Source: JACMQX01 sp044225675
GTDB lineage: Bacteria; Pseudomonadota; Gammaproteobacteria; Burkholderiales; Burkholderiaceae_C
Assembly: GCA_044225675.1 (NCBI GenBank)
Contig: JBGAIH010000021.1
Location: 24,227-88,226, forward strand
Direction: 5' to 3'
DNA: 64,000 nt
Part shown: one piece after another, positions 43,869-52,628 of the stretch
How positions within the stretch are numbered: position 1 is the first letter of the stretch
Layout of the letters: the number at the start of each line of letters is the position of its first letter
Translations under genes and position numbers: made by a program
The notes under the pieces: generated by a model
Database searches by the model: none
Told to the model about the DNA's origin: nothing
The model's input: only the letters and a program-made list of their open reading frames with translations

Positions 43869-45257
43869 TCAGTCCTTGACCGGCTCGCGCATGGTCACGA
43901 ACTCCTCGGCCATGGTGGGGTGGATGCCGATCGTGCTGTCGAACACCGCCTTGGTGGCACCGGCCTTCATGGCCACGGCAAAGCCCTGGACCACTTCCCC
44001 GGCATCGGCGCCGACCATGTGCAGGCCCACCACGCGGTCGGTGGCGGCGTCGACGATGAGCTTCATGAGCGTGCGTTCCTCGCTGCCGCTCAGCGTGTGC
44101 TTGAGCGCCCGGAACTCGCTTCGGAACACGCGGACCTTCTTGAAGGCCTCGCGGGCCTGCGCCTCGGTCAGGCCCACCGTGCCGATGTTGGGATGGGTGA
44201 ACACCGCCGTGGGAATGCCCTCGTAGCTCATGGTGCGAGGCCGTGCCCCGGGCGCGGGGCCGAACAGGGTGTCGACCAGGACCATGGCTTCACCGAGCGC
44301 CACCGGCGTGAGCTGCTTGGTCGTGGAGACGTCGCCGAGCGCGAAGATCGAGGGCACGGAGCTGCGGTAGTCCGCATCGACCACGATCGCGCCGTTGGCG
44401 GCCTGCGCCACGCCCACCGTCTCCAGGCCCAGGCCCTGGACGTTGGGGATGCGTCCGGTCGCGTACAGCACGGTATCGGCCGCCAGTTGCGCGCCCCCCG
44501 CAAGCGTGACCTGAAGGCCCTCGCCCTGCCGCGCGATGGCGGCCACGTTGGCATTGAAGTGCAGCGTCACGCCGGCCTTGCGCATCTCCTGCGCGAGAAA
44601 GGCCTGCACGTCGGCGTCGAAGCCGCCCAGCAATGCCGCGCCCCGGTGCACCAGCGCCACTTCGGCGCCCAGGCCGTTGAAGATCGAAGCAAATTCGCAG
44701 GCGATGTAACCGGCGCCCACCACCACCAGCCGCTTGGGGAAGGGCTCGAGGTCGAACATGTGGTCGGAGGTGACGACGTGCTCGCGGCCTCCGACGGCGG
44801 GCACGAGCGGTGTGCCGCCCGTGGCCACGAGGATGTGCTTCGCGGTGAAGCGCCGTGGCCCCTGCGCCTCGTCCACCTGAACGGCGTGCGGCTCCAGGAT
44901 GCGGGCCCAGCCGCTGAGCAACTGGACCCCGGCGCCCGCCAGCAGCTGGCGGTAGACGCCATTGAGGCGACTGATCTCGCGCGCCCGGTTGGCCTTGAGC
45001 GTGGCCCAGTCGAAGCGCGGCGGGTCGACCTCCCAGCCGAAGCCGGCCGCTTCGGTGAACGCCTCCGCGTAGTGCGCCGCGTAGCTGTAGAGCTTCTTGG
45101 GGATGCAGCCGACGTTCACGCAGGTGCCGCCCCAGGCGGCCGCCTCCGCGATGGCGACGCGGGCACCGCGCTGCGCTGCCATGCGCGCGGCCCGCACGCC
45201 GCCGCTGCCGCCGCCGATCACGAAAAGGTCAAAGTCATGCTTGCTGTCAAGGCTCAT
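43869..45257 (-). CDS. gor: Glutathione-disulfide reductase
   Basis: A 462-residue flavoenzyme that regenerates reduced glutathione with NADPH in the cytoplasm. The FAD motif is FVIGGGSGGVRAARMAA, the redox disulfide is in GGTCVNVGCIPKKLYSY, the NAD(P) motif is VVVGAGYIACEFASIF, a second FAD contact is SIFALGDVSTTKQLTPVA and the active His is in VVGLHMVGADAGEVVQ. The ATG at 45257 begins the conserved region; the frame is open upstream. It overlaps the end of the PAS-protein gene by 11 bases, so the two may share a transcript. Confidence 0.94.
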   Translation of the reverse strand: MSLDSKHDFDLFVIGGGSGGVRAARMAAQRGARVAIAEAAAWGGTCVNVGCIPKKLYSYAAHYAEAFTEAAGFGWEVDPPRFDWATLKANRAREISRLNGVYRQLLAGAGVQLLSGWARILEPHAVQVDEAQGPRRFTAKHILVATGGTPLVPAVGGREHVVTSDHMFDLEPFPKRLVVVGAGYIACEFASIFNGLGAEVALVHRGAALLGGFDADVQAFLAQEMRKAGVTLHFNANVAAIARQGEGLQVTLAGGAQLAADTVLYATGRIPNVQGLGLETVGVAQAANGAIVVDADYRSSVPSIFALGDVSTTKQLTPVALGEAMVLVDTLFGPAPGARPRTMSYEGIPTAVFTHPNIGTVGLTEAQAREAFKKVRVFRSEFRALKHTLSGSEERTLMKLIVDAATDRVVGLHMVGADAGEVVQGFAVAMKAGATKAVFDSTIGIHPTMAEEFVTMREPVKD

Positions 45258-46008
45258 GGGGCTCCCGGGCCGGCACGGAGTCGCCGATGCGGACCTGCAC
45301 GTGGATGAACCACATGCCATTGGCCAGGATCGCGCGGCGCGTCACCGTACCGGAAGTCTGCGCGCCGTCGCTGCGATGGTAGGTGGTTTTCTCCACCATC
45401 GCTTCGGGCGCCCGAATGACCAGACCGGCATACAGCTCCTGCATGTCGTCGAGCGTGCGGTCGCCTGACAGGGGCAGGTCGCCTTCGAGCAGCTCCTCGC
45501 GGCTGTAGCCCAGCACGTCGCAGGTGGCCTGGTTGACGTCCACGTAGCGCATGCTGCGGAAGTCGATCAGCGCGATCGCGTCCTGGCTCGCATGCATCTC
45601 TCGGCGCAGCGTCTCGATGTCGGTGGACACCGGCGGCGCATCGCGTCCGGTGACGGGTTCGCCGCAGACCAGGATGACCCAGCGTCCGTCGACCCGCCGC
45701 GCCTGGCGCGTCATGCGAACCTCGATGTAGCTGCCGTCGGGCCGGTGCATGGGCGCGACGTGCAGCATGGTGGCGGGCGAGCGCTCGACGAGCTCGGCGT
45801 AGTGGTTGCGCAGCCCCTGGGGGGAGCCGCCGGCCTCGGCCCACATGCCCAGCGGGCCCAGCCGGTCGAGTTCCTCGCGGCTGCGCCCCGTCATGCGGCA
45901 GGTCGCATCGTTGAATGCGACGTACCGCAGGGTTTCCACGTCGATGATCAGGATCGCCTCGCTGGCCAGCGCCATCACGGCGTTCAGCAGGCTGTCGGAC
46001 GATGTCAT
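45247..46008 (-). CDS. Double PAS-domain protein without output domain
   Basis: A 253-residue cytoplasmic protein made of two PAS domains (about residues 5-120 and 130-245). Each contains the AILIID/AIALID start, a Cys-bearing VAFNDATCRMTGRSREEL-like turn and the HYAELVERSPA or LYAGLVIRAPEA helix. No kinase, cyclase or effector domain is attached. The ATG at 46008 has AGGAGG eight bases upstream. Its PAS domains are clearly related to the two in the neighbouring histidine kinase, so it may have arisen from it and may pair with it. Ligand unknown. Confidence 0.85.
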   Translation of the reverse strand: MTSSDSLLNAVMALASEAILIIDVETLRYVAFNDATCRMTGRSREELDRLGPLGMWAEAGGSPQGLRNHYAELVERSPATMLHVAPMHRPDGSYIEVRMTRQARRVDGRWVILVCGEPVTGRDAPPVSTDIETLRREMHASQDAIALIDFRSMRYVDVNQATCDVLGYSREELLEGDLPLSGDRTLDDMQELYAGLVIRAPEAMVEKTTYHRSDGAQTSGTVTRRAILANGMWFIHVQVRIGDSVPAREPHEP

Positions 46009-46185
46009 GGGCATTTCCTCCTGCACGGGCCGGTGGGGCCGCTGCGGCCGGTACCGGATGGAGCCGCACGCCGGCCGGCGGCTGTCTGGCATGAGGATAG
46101 ACCACATCGGGCCGCTGCGGGGGGCGATGGGTGCCATCGGGTGCCGTCTGCAGTTTCTTTTGCACCACAGCGGCCGGCTGCGGCA

Positions 46186-47766
46186 TCACAGCGCGCCGGG
46201 AAAGGTGTTGGGTTGCGTGTCGGGCGGCGGGGACTTGGGCAGCGTGAAGAAGAAGTCGCTGCCTTCGCCGGGGCGCGAGGCCACCCAGATGCGCCCGCCA
46301 TGCCGGTCAATGATCTTCTTGCAGATCGCCAGGCCCATGCCGGTGCCGCGGAAGCGGTCCTGCGGGTGCAGCCGCTGGAAGATCTCGAAGATCCGCTGGT
46401 GATAGCGGGCCTCGATGCCCACGCCGTTGTCGCTGACGCAGAAGGTCCAGTCCTCGTCGCCTTCCTCGGCCGTGATGCGCACGCGCGGGGGCCGCCCCAC
46501 CACGAACTTCAGTGCATTGCCGATCAGGTTCTGCAGCAGCTGGGTCAGGGAGGTGTGGTCGCCGTGCACCACGGGAAGGCGCGGCACCTGGAACGTGGCG
46601 CCAGTGTCCTGCACCAGCTGGCGCAGGTTGTCGATGGCGTCGTGGAGCACGTCGTTCATGTCGGTGGCCTGGCGGGCCCGGTCGTTGCGGCCGGCGCGCG
46701 AGTAGGTCAGCAGGTCGTCGATCAGGTGCTGCATGCGGCGGGCGCCATCCACCGCAAAGCCGATGAAGTCCCGCGCATCCTGGTCGAGCCTGTCGCCATA
46801 GCGGCGCGCCAGCAGCTGCGTGTAGCTGGCGACCATGCGCAGCGGCTCGGACAGGTCATGCGAGGCCACGTAGGCGAAGCGCTCGAGCTCCTGGTTGGAG
46901 CGCGTGAGCTCCTCCATGTGGCGCTTGAGCTCGCGCTCGGCGGCGCGATGCGGGGTGAGGTCGCGCAGCGTGACGAAGATGACCCAGCGCCCGTCGGTCA
47001 TCAGCGCGTAGCGCGTGACCTGGACCTCCACCGGCGCGCCACCCTTGCGCACCAGGGTGAGCTCCTGCGTCACGGCCTGCGGCGAGTTGAGCACGAGCCG
47101 GCCGTACAGCACCTTGAGCTCGGCGGCCGGCGGGCCACCGGCCAGCTGCGGGTTGGCTCCGATCAGTTCGCTGCGGCTGTAGCCCAGCAGTGCGCAGGCG
47201 GCATCGTTGGCGTCCAGGTAGCGCAGGCTGCGGTGATCCACGAGGATCATCGGATCAGGGTTGTGTCCCATCAGGCTGCGGACCCGGCTCAGGTCGCCGC
47301 CCGAGGACACGTCCGGGCTGGCAGCCGCACCCAGAGCCCGGGCGCGGACATGGATGGCCCAGCGCCCTTCCAGCTGGAAAGCCCGCCGGACCACGTCGAC
47401 CTCGACTGCATTGCCGTCGGCGTGAATGTAGAAGGAGCGGCAGGCAAAGGGCGCCGGCGCACGGCGGATCAGCTCGGCGTAGTGCTCGCGCAGTGGCTGC
47501 GCGGTGAGGCCCGACTCGGCGCTGGCGGTCGCGGCGCCCGAGGCCAGCAGCCCCAGGCGGCTGTGGCCCAGCAGCTCGCAGGCCGCCGCGTTGACTGCGA
47601 GGTAGCCCAGCGTGGTGGCGTCGATGATTAAGATCGCGTGGGTGTCGTGGTCGATCAGCGACTGCAGCGACTGCAGCGGTTGCAGCGACTGCATCGCCCC
47701 GGCGCCCGGCGGCGTGGGGCCGGGCGGCTCGGAAGGTGAAGGGGCGGCGGTCTCCGGGCGGCTCAT
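46186..47766 (-). CDS. PAS-PAS sensor histidine kinase (phytochrome-type HisKA)
   Basis: A 526-residue soluble histidine kinase. Two PAS domains (about residues 37-145 and 155-275) are followed by a HisKA segment with the phospho-accepting His in FAYVASHDLSEPLRMVASY and an ATPase domain with LLQNLIGNALKFV (N box), VSDNGVGIEARYH (G1) and GTGMGLAICKKII (G2). This kinase type is typical of phytochrome-like sensors that pass phosphate to Rcp1-like regulators. The N-terminus has a short LQ/SL repeat encoded by GCGACTGCA-type repeats at about 47659-47695. It is divergent from the TauE/SafE gene; no regulator gene is adjacent. Confidence 0.9.
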   Translation of the reverse strand: MSRPETAAPSPSEPPGPTPPGAGAMQSLQPLQSLQSLIDHDTHAILIIDATTLGYLAVNAAACELLGHSRLGLLASGAATASAESGLTAQPLREHYAELIRRAPAPFACRSFYIHADGNAVEVDVVRRAFQLEGRWAIHVRARALGAAASPDVSSGGDLSRVRSLMGHNPDPMILVDHRSLRYLDANDAACALLGYSRSELIGANPQLAGGPPAAELKVLYGRLVLNSPQAVTQELTLVRKGGAPVEVQVTRYALMTDGRWVIFVTLRDLTPHRAAERELKRHMEELTRSNQELERFAYVASHDLSEPLRMVASYTQLLARRYGDRLDQDARDFIGFAVDGARRMQHLIDDLLTYSRAGRNDRARQATDMNDVLHDAIDNLRQLVQDTGATFQVPRLPVVHGDHTSLTQLLQNLIGNALKFVVGRPPRVRITAEEGDEDWTFCVSDNGVGIEARYHQRIFEIFQRLHPQDRFRGTGMGLAICKKIIDRHGGRIWVASRPGEGSDFFFTLPKSPPPDTQPNTFPGAL

Positions 47767-47846
47767 GCCCGCATTGTGAGCCAGTCTGCGCCGGTCCGGC
47801 CAACGGCCATCGGGCCCGTGGACAGCGCGGCGGCGACAATGCCTCC

Positions 47847-48569
47847 ATGGAGTTTCTCGCCGTTCTCGCGCTCGGCCTGGTCGCCGGCACCGTGGGCGGG
47901 CTGATCGGCTTTGGCACCTCGATCATGCTCATGCCCGCGCTGGTCCTGGTGTTCGGCCCGCGCGAGGCGGTGCCCATCATGGCCATCGCGTCGATCATGG
48001 GCAATGCCTCCCGCGTGGCTGCCTGGTGGCGCGAGGTCGACTGGCGGGCCACTGCAGCCTACAGCGTCACCGGCGTGCCGGCGGCCGTGCTCGGCGCCCG
48101 TACCCTGCTGGCCCTGCCGCCGGGCGTGGTCGAGCTGGCCATGGGCCTGTTCTTCATCCTGATGATCCCGCTGCGCCGCACCATGGCCCGGCGGGACTGG
48201 AAGCTGTCGGCCTGGCACCTGGCGCTGGTGGGCGCGGCCATCGGCTTTCTCACGGGGCTGGTGGTGAGCACCGGCCCGATCAACGCGCCGTTTTTCCTGA
48301 TGTACGGGCTCGTCAAGGGGGCCTACCTGGCGACCGAGGCGCTTGCCTCCATCGCGGTCTACGGCGCCAAGGCGCTGACCTTCCGCAGCATGGGGGCGCT
48401 GCCGCTGGCCATCATCGGGCAGGGCCTGATCGTCGGCTGCTCGCTGGTGGCCGGCGCGTTCATCGCCAAACGCTATGTCCGGCAGCTCGACGCCGCGCGG
48501 TTCCGGCTGCTGATGGACGGCCTGCTGCTGATGGCCGGCGCATCGCTGATCTGGGCGGCGCTGCGCTAG
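47847..48569 (+). CDS. TauE/SafE-family sulfite or organosulfonate exporter-like membrane protein
   Basis: A 240-residue inner-membrane protein with seven or eight hydrophobic segments and the family start GLVAGTVGGLIGFGTSIMLMPAL, repeated in the second half as VGAAIGFLTGLVVSTGPINAPFFL. Family members export sulfoacetate, sulfite or related anions; the cargo here is unknown. The ATG at 47847 lies 80 bases from the divergent kinase start. The gene stands alone, ending 32 bases from the convergent hipA. Confidence 0.88.
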   Translation: MEFLAVLALGLVAGTVGGLIGFGTSIMLMPALVLVFGPREAVPIMAIASIMGNASRVAAWWREVDWRATAAYSVTGVPAAVLGARTLLALPPGVVELAMGLFFILMIPLRRTMARRDWKLSAWHLALVGAAIGFLTGLVVSTGPINAPFFLMYGLVKGAYLATEALASIAVYGAKALTFRSMGALPLAIIGQGLIVGCSLVAGAFIAKRYVRQLDAARFRLLMDGLLLMAGASLIWAALR

Positions 48570-48601
48570 CTTGCGCTTCGACTTCCCGATCCCGCGCCAA
48601 G

Positions 48602-49939
48602 TCACTCGTAGTCGGCGCGCCTGGCTTTGGCGATCTGCCTGGCGTGCACCCGCTGGCGGGCGCAGATGCCCAGCACCACGTCCTTGAAGCGCTGCGCGAC
48701 AGCCGCCGGTACGCCTTGCCGGATACTGTCTGCCACCAGCGCGTCCAGCGCGGCAAGCACCTTGCCAGCGAGTGTGTCGAGTTCATGGGCCACCAGACGG
48801 AAGGGCAGCCGGCACTGGTACGCGAAGTGGCCCCACTCGTAGGGGCTCAAGGCTTGCTCCGAGAACGCGTCGCCGTAGGCCATCCCATAGGTGGCTGCGA
48901 AGCCGGCATCAAGCGCCTCCATGCAGACCAGGTCGTACGCTGGCGCGAGCCGCAGACCGCGCTCGTCGCAGAAGAACGACACGTTCTTTCCGTGGGCATC
49001 GGTGTTGCCGATCAGCACCTGGAAGATTGCCCAGCGCAGCAGGCCGAGCCGGTCGACCGCCGGCAGCGGGCTCTGGTCGACCAGCGAGAAGAGCTTCGCA
49101 AAGCTCACGCCGTCGCGCAGGTGGACGACGTCGGCGCCATCACCGTAGGCGCGCTCGTACTTCATGGCCACCGACAGGCCCAGGGCCTGGCAGCCGTCGA
49201 CGATATGCAGGCGCCGCACGCCATCCGGTGCCTCGACACGGTCGAACCGCCGCACCAGCAGCACCGGTTCCGGCACGTGCGCCAGCCGCGTCGGCGCCGC
49301 TTCGAGCCCGACGCGCCGCGCAAGCTGCATGCACATGTGCTCATTGGCCGGCAGGCTGGCCAGTTGCGGCCGCACAGGCACCGGCTTCACGATGTCGGTG
49401 GAGGCGAGCCGGCCGCCATCGACCAGGTACCACCGGCCCTCCTGCTCGTAGACCGCGATCTTGTCCTGGTACCCCGCGATGGACAGGCGGACCTTGCCAT
49501 CCCACACAGAAAAGGGCAGGCTGCCACGCTCGCGAATTCGTTTGGAGAGCTCAGCGCGCGTGATCTCGCGGCGCTGATCGGCGGCGGGCACGGCCGCCCT
49601 GTCATCCGTGAGCGTGACGCGCAGTGCGCCTGCGGTTTCCTTGCCGAGGGCGATCAGCAGGCCCACCAGATTCGAACGCGTCGTGCCCGCCGACTGCGCG
49701 GCGTGGTCCAGTGCCTCGCCTTCGGGCAACAGGTTCTCGAAAAATTGCCGGACCTGTGCGCTGTGGTGTTCGGCGGTCTCGCCGGCCGGCCGCTGCAGCG
49801 GAAGCTGCGGGCTCAACGGGAAGCGGCCTGCGGCTTCCCGCCAGCCGGCCGCGTAGTCGAAGCTGAACTGATTGGTCTTGGGCTCGTGCCCCAGGACGCC
49901 CACGAGGTCCTGACCCACCCAGACATCCAGGGTCACCAT
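48602..49939 (-). CDS. hipA: HipA-family Ser/Thr kinase toxin
   Basis: A 445-residue HipA, the toxin of a type II toxin-antitoxin pair; E. coli HipA phosphorylates glutamyl-tRNA synthetase and slows growth. The autophosphorylation loop is RLSIAGYQDKIAV (S153), the catalytic Asp is D314 in IGNTDAHGKNVSFF and the metal-binding Asp follows in LAPAYDLVC. All key residues are present, so it is probably active. The ATG at 49939 lies seven bases after the hipB stop; a longer frame upstream is not needed. It converges on the TauE/SafE gene. Confidence 0.93.
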   Translation of the reverse strand: MVTLDVWVGQDLVGVLGHEPKTNQFSFDYAAGWREAAGRFPLSPQLPLQRPAGETAEHHSAQVRQFFENLLPEGEALDHAAQSAGTTRSNLVGLLIALGKETAGALRVTLTDDRAAVPAADQRREITRAELSKRIRERGSLPFSVWDGKVRLSIAGYQDKIAVYEQEGRWYLVDGGRLASTDIVKPVPVRPQLASLPANEHMCMQLARRVGLEAAPTRLAHVPEPVLLVRRFDRVEAPDGVRRLHIVDGCQALGLSVAMKYERAYGDGADVVHLRDGVSFAKLFSLVDQSPLPAVDRLGLLRWAIFQVLIGNTDAHGKNVSFFCDERGLRLAPAYDLVCMEALDAGFAATYGMAYGDAFSEQALSPYEWGHFAYQCRLPFRLVAHELDTLAGKVLAALDALVADSIRQGVPAAVAQRFKDVVLGICARQRVHARQIAKARRADYE

Positions 49940-49946
49940 CGCCCGC

Positions 49947-50276
49947 TCACCTGCGCGGCGACACGCCGTCCAAGGAGCCCTCAGGCGGCGGCTGCAAGCT
50001 GGCCAGGGCGCGGCGTACGCTTTCTCGTTGCCCGCCGGGGACGGCCAGGATGGACACGCCGAACTCCCGCGCAGCGCGCAGGGCGGTGTCCAGGCTGACG
50101 CTGCTCTTGGCGGTCTCGAGGTTGGCAAGGGTCTGCCGCGCCACCCCCAGCAGCAGAGCGGCGTCCGCCAGGGTCATCTGGGCGGCGCAGCGGGCCGCAC
50201 GGATCGATGCGCCGAACGCTTTGCTGTCCGACACGATCAGGTCCGGGGACGGAGTGATGGGCTTGACGCGCTTCAT
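49947..50276 (-). CDS. hipB: HipB-like antitoxin, XRE family
   Basis: A 109-residue DNA-binding antitoxin. The XRE-type helix-turn-helix spans about residues 20-75 (GASIRAARCAAQMTLADAALLLGVARQTLANLE), and the C-terminus (SLDGVSPRR) is likely flexible. It is expected to neutralise HipA and repress its own operon. It is the first gene of hipBA, seven bases before hipA, and three palindrome-like sites with CTAGA motifs lie just upstream at 50281-50392. Confidence 0.92.
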   Translation of the reverse strand: MKRVKPITPSPDLIVSDSKAFGASIRAARCAAQMTLADAALLLGVARQTLANLETAKSSVSLDTALRAAREFGVSILAVPGGQRESVRRALASLQPPPEGSLDGVSPRR

Positions 50277-50280
50277 AAAG

Positions 50281-50392
50281 CCTGAAATTCTAGACTTTAT
50301 TGCGTCAAACTGGGAAAGGATAGAAAAATACCTAGAAATCTAGTCTTATTGGCTCAAAGGATGGGTCTGATTTAAATTGCCTAGAATTCTAG
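50281..50392. promoter_or_regulatory. Three CCTAGAA-type palindromic sites upstream of hipBA
   Basis: Three similar elements, CCTGAAATTCTAGA (50281), CCTAGAAATCTAG (50331) and CCTAGAATTCTAG (50380), each followed by a CTTTATT/TCTTATT/TCATTAT tail, are spaced 50 and 49 bases apart in an AT-rich gap. The last two are palindromic or nearly so. They look like HipB operators; the HipB protein of E. coli also binds several spaced operators, though of different sequence. The gap has no gene. Confidence 0.7.
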
Positions 50393-50434
50393 TCATTATG
50401 AGAATATCTCCCCAGGAAGGGGGCCCCTTCCCAG

Positions 50435-52057
50435 CTACCCCGCCACAAACCGCTCCCTCAGCTCGCGCTTGAGCACCTTGCCGATCGCGCTGCGGGGCAA
50501 CTCGTCGATGAAACGCAGCGCCGAGAGCCGCTGGGTCTTGCCGACGCGGGCATTGGCCCAGTCGAGGAGCTGCTCGGCAGCCGTGGCATCCGCCGCCTGG
50601 CGCACGACGAAGGCCACCGGCGTCTCGCCCCACTGGGTCGATGGCACGCCGATTACGGCGGCGTCGGCCACGGCCGGGTGGCCGCGCAGCACGGCCTCCA
50701 GGTCGCTCGGGTAGATGTTGAAGCCACCCGAGATGATCATGTCCTTCTTGCGGTCCATCAGCGTGAGAAAGCCGTCGGCGTCGAAGCGCCCGACGTCGCC
50801 CGTGCGGATGAAGCGCTTGCCGTCGGGCGCGAACCATTCCGCCTCGCGCGTCTTCTCGGGCCGGCCGAAGTAGCCGGTCATCATGCCGGGCGAGTGGCCC
50901 ACGACTTCGCCCGCTTCGCCGGCAGGCACTTCGTGGCCGGCATCGTCGATCAGGCGGATGTCATGGCCGTCGGACGGCCGGCCGACGGTGTGCAGCTTGT
51001 CGGGGTGCAGGTGCGCGTCCAGGATGCAGGTGCCGCCGCCTTCGGTCATGCCATAGAACTCCACCAGCCCGCCGGGCCAGCGCGCCAGCACCTCGGCCTT
51101 GAGCGCGGCCGCAAACGGCGCGCTGGTGCAGAACTTGAACAGAAAGGACGACAGATCGAAGCTGCCGAAGTCCGGCCGCGCGAGCAGGCGCTGGTACTGC
51201 ACCGGCACGAGCATGGTGTGGGTGACGCGCCGGGCCTGCGCCAGGCGCAGCCAGGCGGCGGCGTCGAAGCGCGGCATCAGCAGCACCGAGCCGCCGAATG
51301 CGAGCGTCGGAAAGAACACCACCAGCGTGGTGTTGGAGTACAGCGGCGTGGACAGCAGCGTGACGGTGCTGCCGGAGTAGGCGTAACGCGCCCCGCGCCG
51401 CACATGCGACCAGCGCATGCCGTGCGGCTGGACGATGCCCTTGGGCTCGCCGGTGGTGCCCGATGAATAGATGATGTTGAACGGCGCGGCCGGGCCGATG
51501 GCCACCGCCGCCGGCACGCTGCCCGCTGGTGCCAGCCAGTCGTCCAGGCGGCGGGCCCGAGCCGCCGCGGGCGCGTGCGGCTCAGTCTCGGGGCTTTCGG
51601 GTGTGGCCGGTGTGGCCGGTGTGGCCGGTGTGGTCGGTGTGGTCGGTGTGGCGGGGCCGTCGATCAGCACGACAGGCAGGTCGCACAGCGGCATCAGGCT
51701 CTGCGCCACCGGTGCGTCGGCAAACAGCAGCCGGGCGCGTGCGTCGTTGATCATGCGGGCGAGCTCGGCGGGCGTTGCGCCCGGCGCAAGCGGTGCCACC
51801 ACGACCCCCGCGCGCAGCGCGCCCAGAAAGACCGCCGCATAGGTGACGGAGCCTGCAGCGCAGATGGCGATCGCATCGCCGGCGGCCAGCCCCGTCTGCT
51901 GCAGCGTGCTGGCCACGCGGTCCATGAGCGCGTCGAGCGCGGCATAGTCGAGCGACCGCTCGCCATCGGCGAGCGCGAGCCGCCCGGGTGCCTGCTGCGC
52001 GTGGGCGTGGATGAGGTCGGCGATCCGGGCGAAGTCGAGGTCCAGGGGCGAGGCCAT
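50435..52057 (-). CDS. AMP-binding acyl-CoA synthetase
   Basis: A 540-residue adenylate-forming enzyme that activates a carboxylic acid with ATP and CoA. The P-loop is IIYSSGTTGEPKGIV (about residue 194), motif VEFYGMTEGGG and the hinge/Lys region SGGFNIYPSDLEAVLRGHP are present, and the C-terminal catalytic Lys is in LPRSAIGKVLKRELR. A run of Thr-Pro/Ala-Thr-Pro tripeptides at about residues 135-152 comes from a 9-bp repeat in the DNA. The substrate (fatty or aromatic acid) cannot be told. No partner genes adjoin it. Confidence 0.92.
   Translation of the reverse strand: MASPLDLDFARIADLIHAHAQQAPGRLALADGERSLDYAALDALMDRVASTLQQTGLAAGDAIAICAAGSVTYAAVFLGALRAGVVVAPLAPGATPAELARMINDARARLLFADAPVAQSLMPLCDLPVVLIDGPATPTTPTTPATPATPATPESPETEPHAPAAARARRLDDWLAPAGSVPAAVAIGPAAPFNIIYSSGTTGEPKGIVQPHGMRWSHVRRGARYAYSGSTVTLLSTPLYSNTTLVVFFPTLAFGGSVLLMPRFDAAAWLRLAQARRVTHTMLVPVQYQRLLARPDFGSFDLSSFLFKFCTSAPFAAALKAEVLARWPGGLVEFYGMTEGGGTCILDAHLHPDKLHTVGRPSDGHDIRLIDDAGHEVPAGEAGEVVGHSPGMMTGYFGRPEKTREAEWFAPDGKRFIRTGDVGRFDADGFLTLMDRKKDMIISGGFNIYPSDLEAVLRGHPAVADAAVIGVPSTQWGETPVAFVVRQAADATAAEQLLDWANARVGKTQRLSALRFIDELPRSAIGKVLKRELRERFVAG
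51600..51653. repeat. 9-bp tandem repeat inside the acyl-CoA synthetase gene
   Basis: Six copies of GGTGTGGCC or close variants run head to tail and encode the Thr/Ala-Thr-Pro tripeptides of a surface loop between the first subdomain and the SSGTTG loop. The multiple of three keeps the frame, so copy number could vary without breaking the gene. Confidence 0.85.
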
Positions 52058-52200
52058 GCGGGCGATGGTAGCGGCTGACCGCTCCGGCGCCGTGTCTCCT
52101 GCGAGGCTTTCGCGCAGGGCCTTCTGCCGGGGCTTTCACCCGGGGCCTTCACTCGGGACTTTTACTCGGGACTTTCTCCTGAGACCCTCCCTCGAAGCTT

Positions 52201-52470
52201 TCAGTCCGGCGCAGGTCCACCCTTGAGCTTGCGGTAGGTGCGGTCGGCCTCGGGGGCCCGGCTGGTGTCGACGAGCCCGCGCCTGACGTCCCGGCTGGCC
52301 TGGGCGATTTCCTCGCGAGGCGGGCTTGCCTGGCTGTCGGCCGATTCGTCGTGTTCGTGCGGCAGGCGCGGCGTGCCGCCGCTGTCGTCGCTGACCTGCG
52401 TATCGCCCCGGTCGCGGGCAGGGGATTTGCTGGTGGATCGGCGGCGGTTGAACGGCGTGCGGACGGCCAT
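52201..52470 (-). CDS. Small hydrophilic protein of unknown function
   Basis: An 89-residue protein I do not recognise. It is strongly charged and without membrane segments or Cys, with the C-terminal block REEIAQASRDVRRGLVDTSR and then RTYRKLKGGPAP, which looks evolutionarily constrained rather than random. Asp/Ser-rich middle and Arg-rich start suggest a disordered or nucleic-acid-associated protein. The ATG at 52470 is preceded by CAGGAGAG. It stands alone between the acyl-CoA synthetase and an SDR gene. Confidence 0.65.
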   Translation of the reverse strand: MAVRTPFNRRRSTSKSPARDRGDTQVSDDSGGTPRLPHEHDESADSQASPPREEIAQASRDVRRGLVDTSRAPEADRTYRKLKGGPAPD

Positions 52471-52628
52471 GAAGACTCTCCTGAGAAGGGGCGAGGGAAG
52501 ACCGCTTCAGCTTACGCCGCCGTCTCGGCGCACTTGTGTGCGCCATCGCACGCAGGCGGCCGGGTCGCGCCGCTCTCCTACAGGCCGCCCTGCCGGCCTG
52601 TTCAGCACTGGGCCAATGCCCGCGCCAG

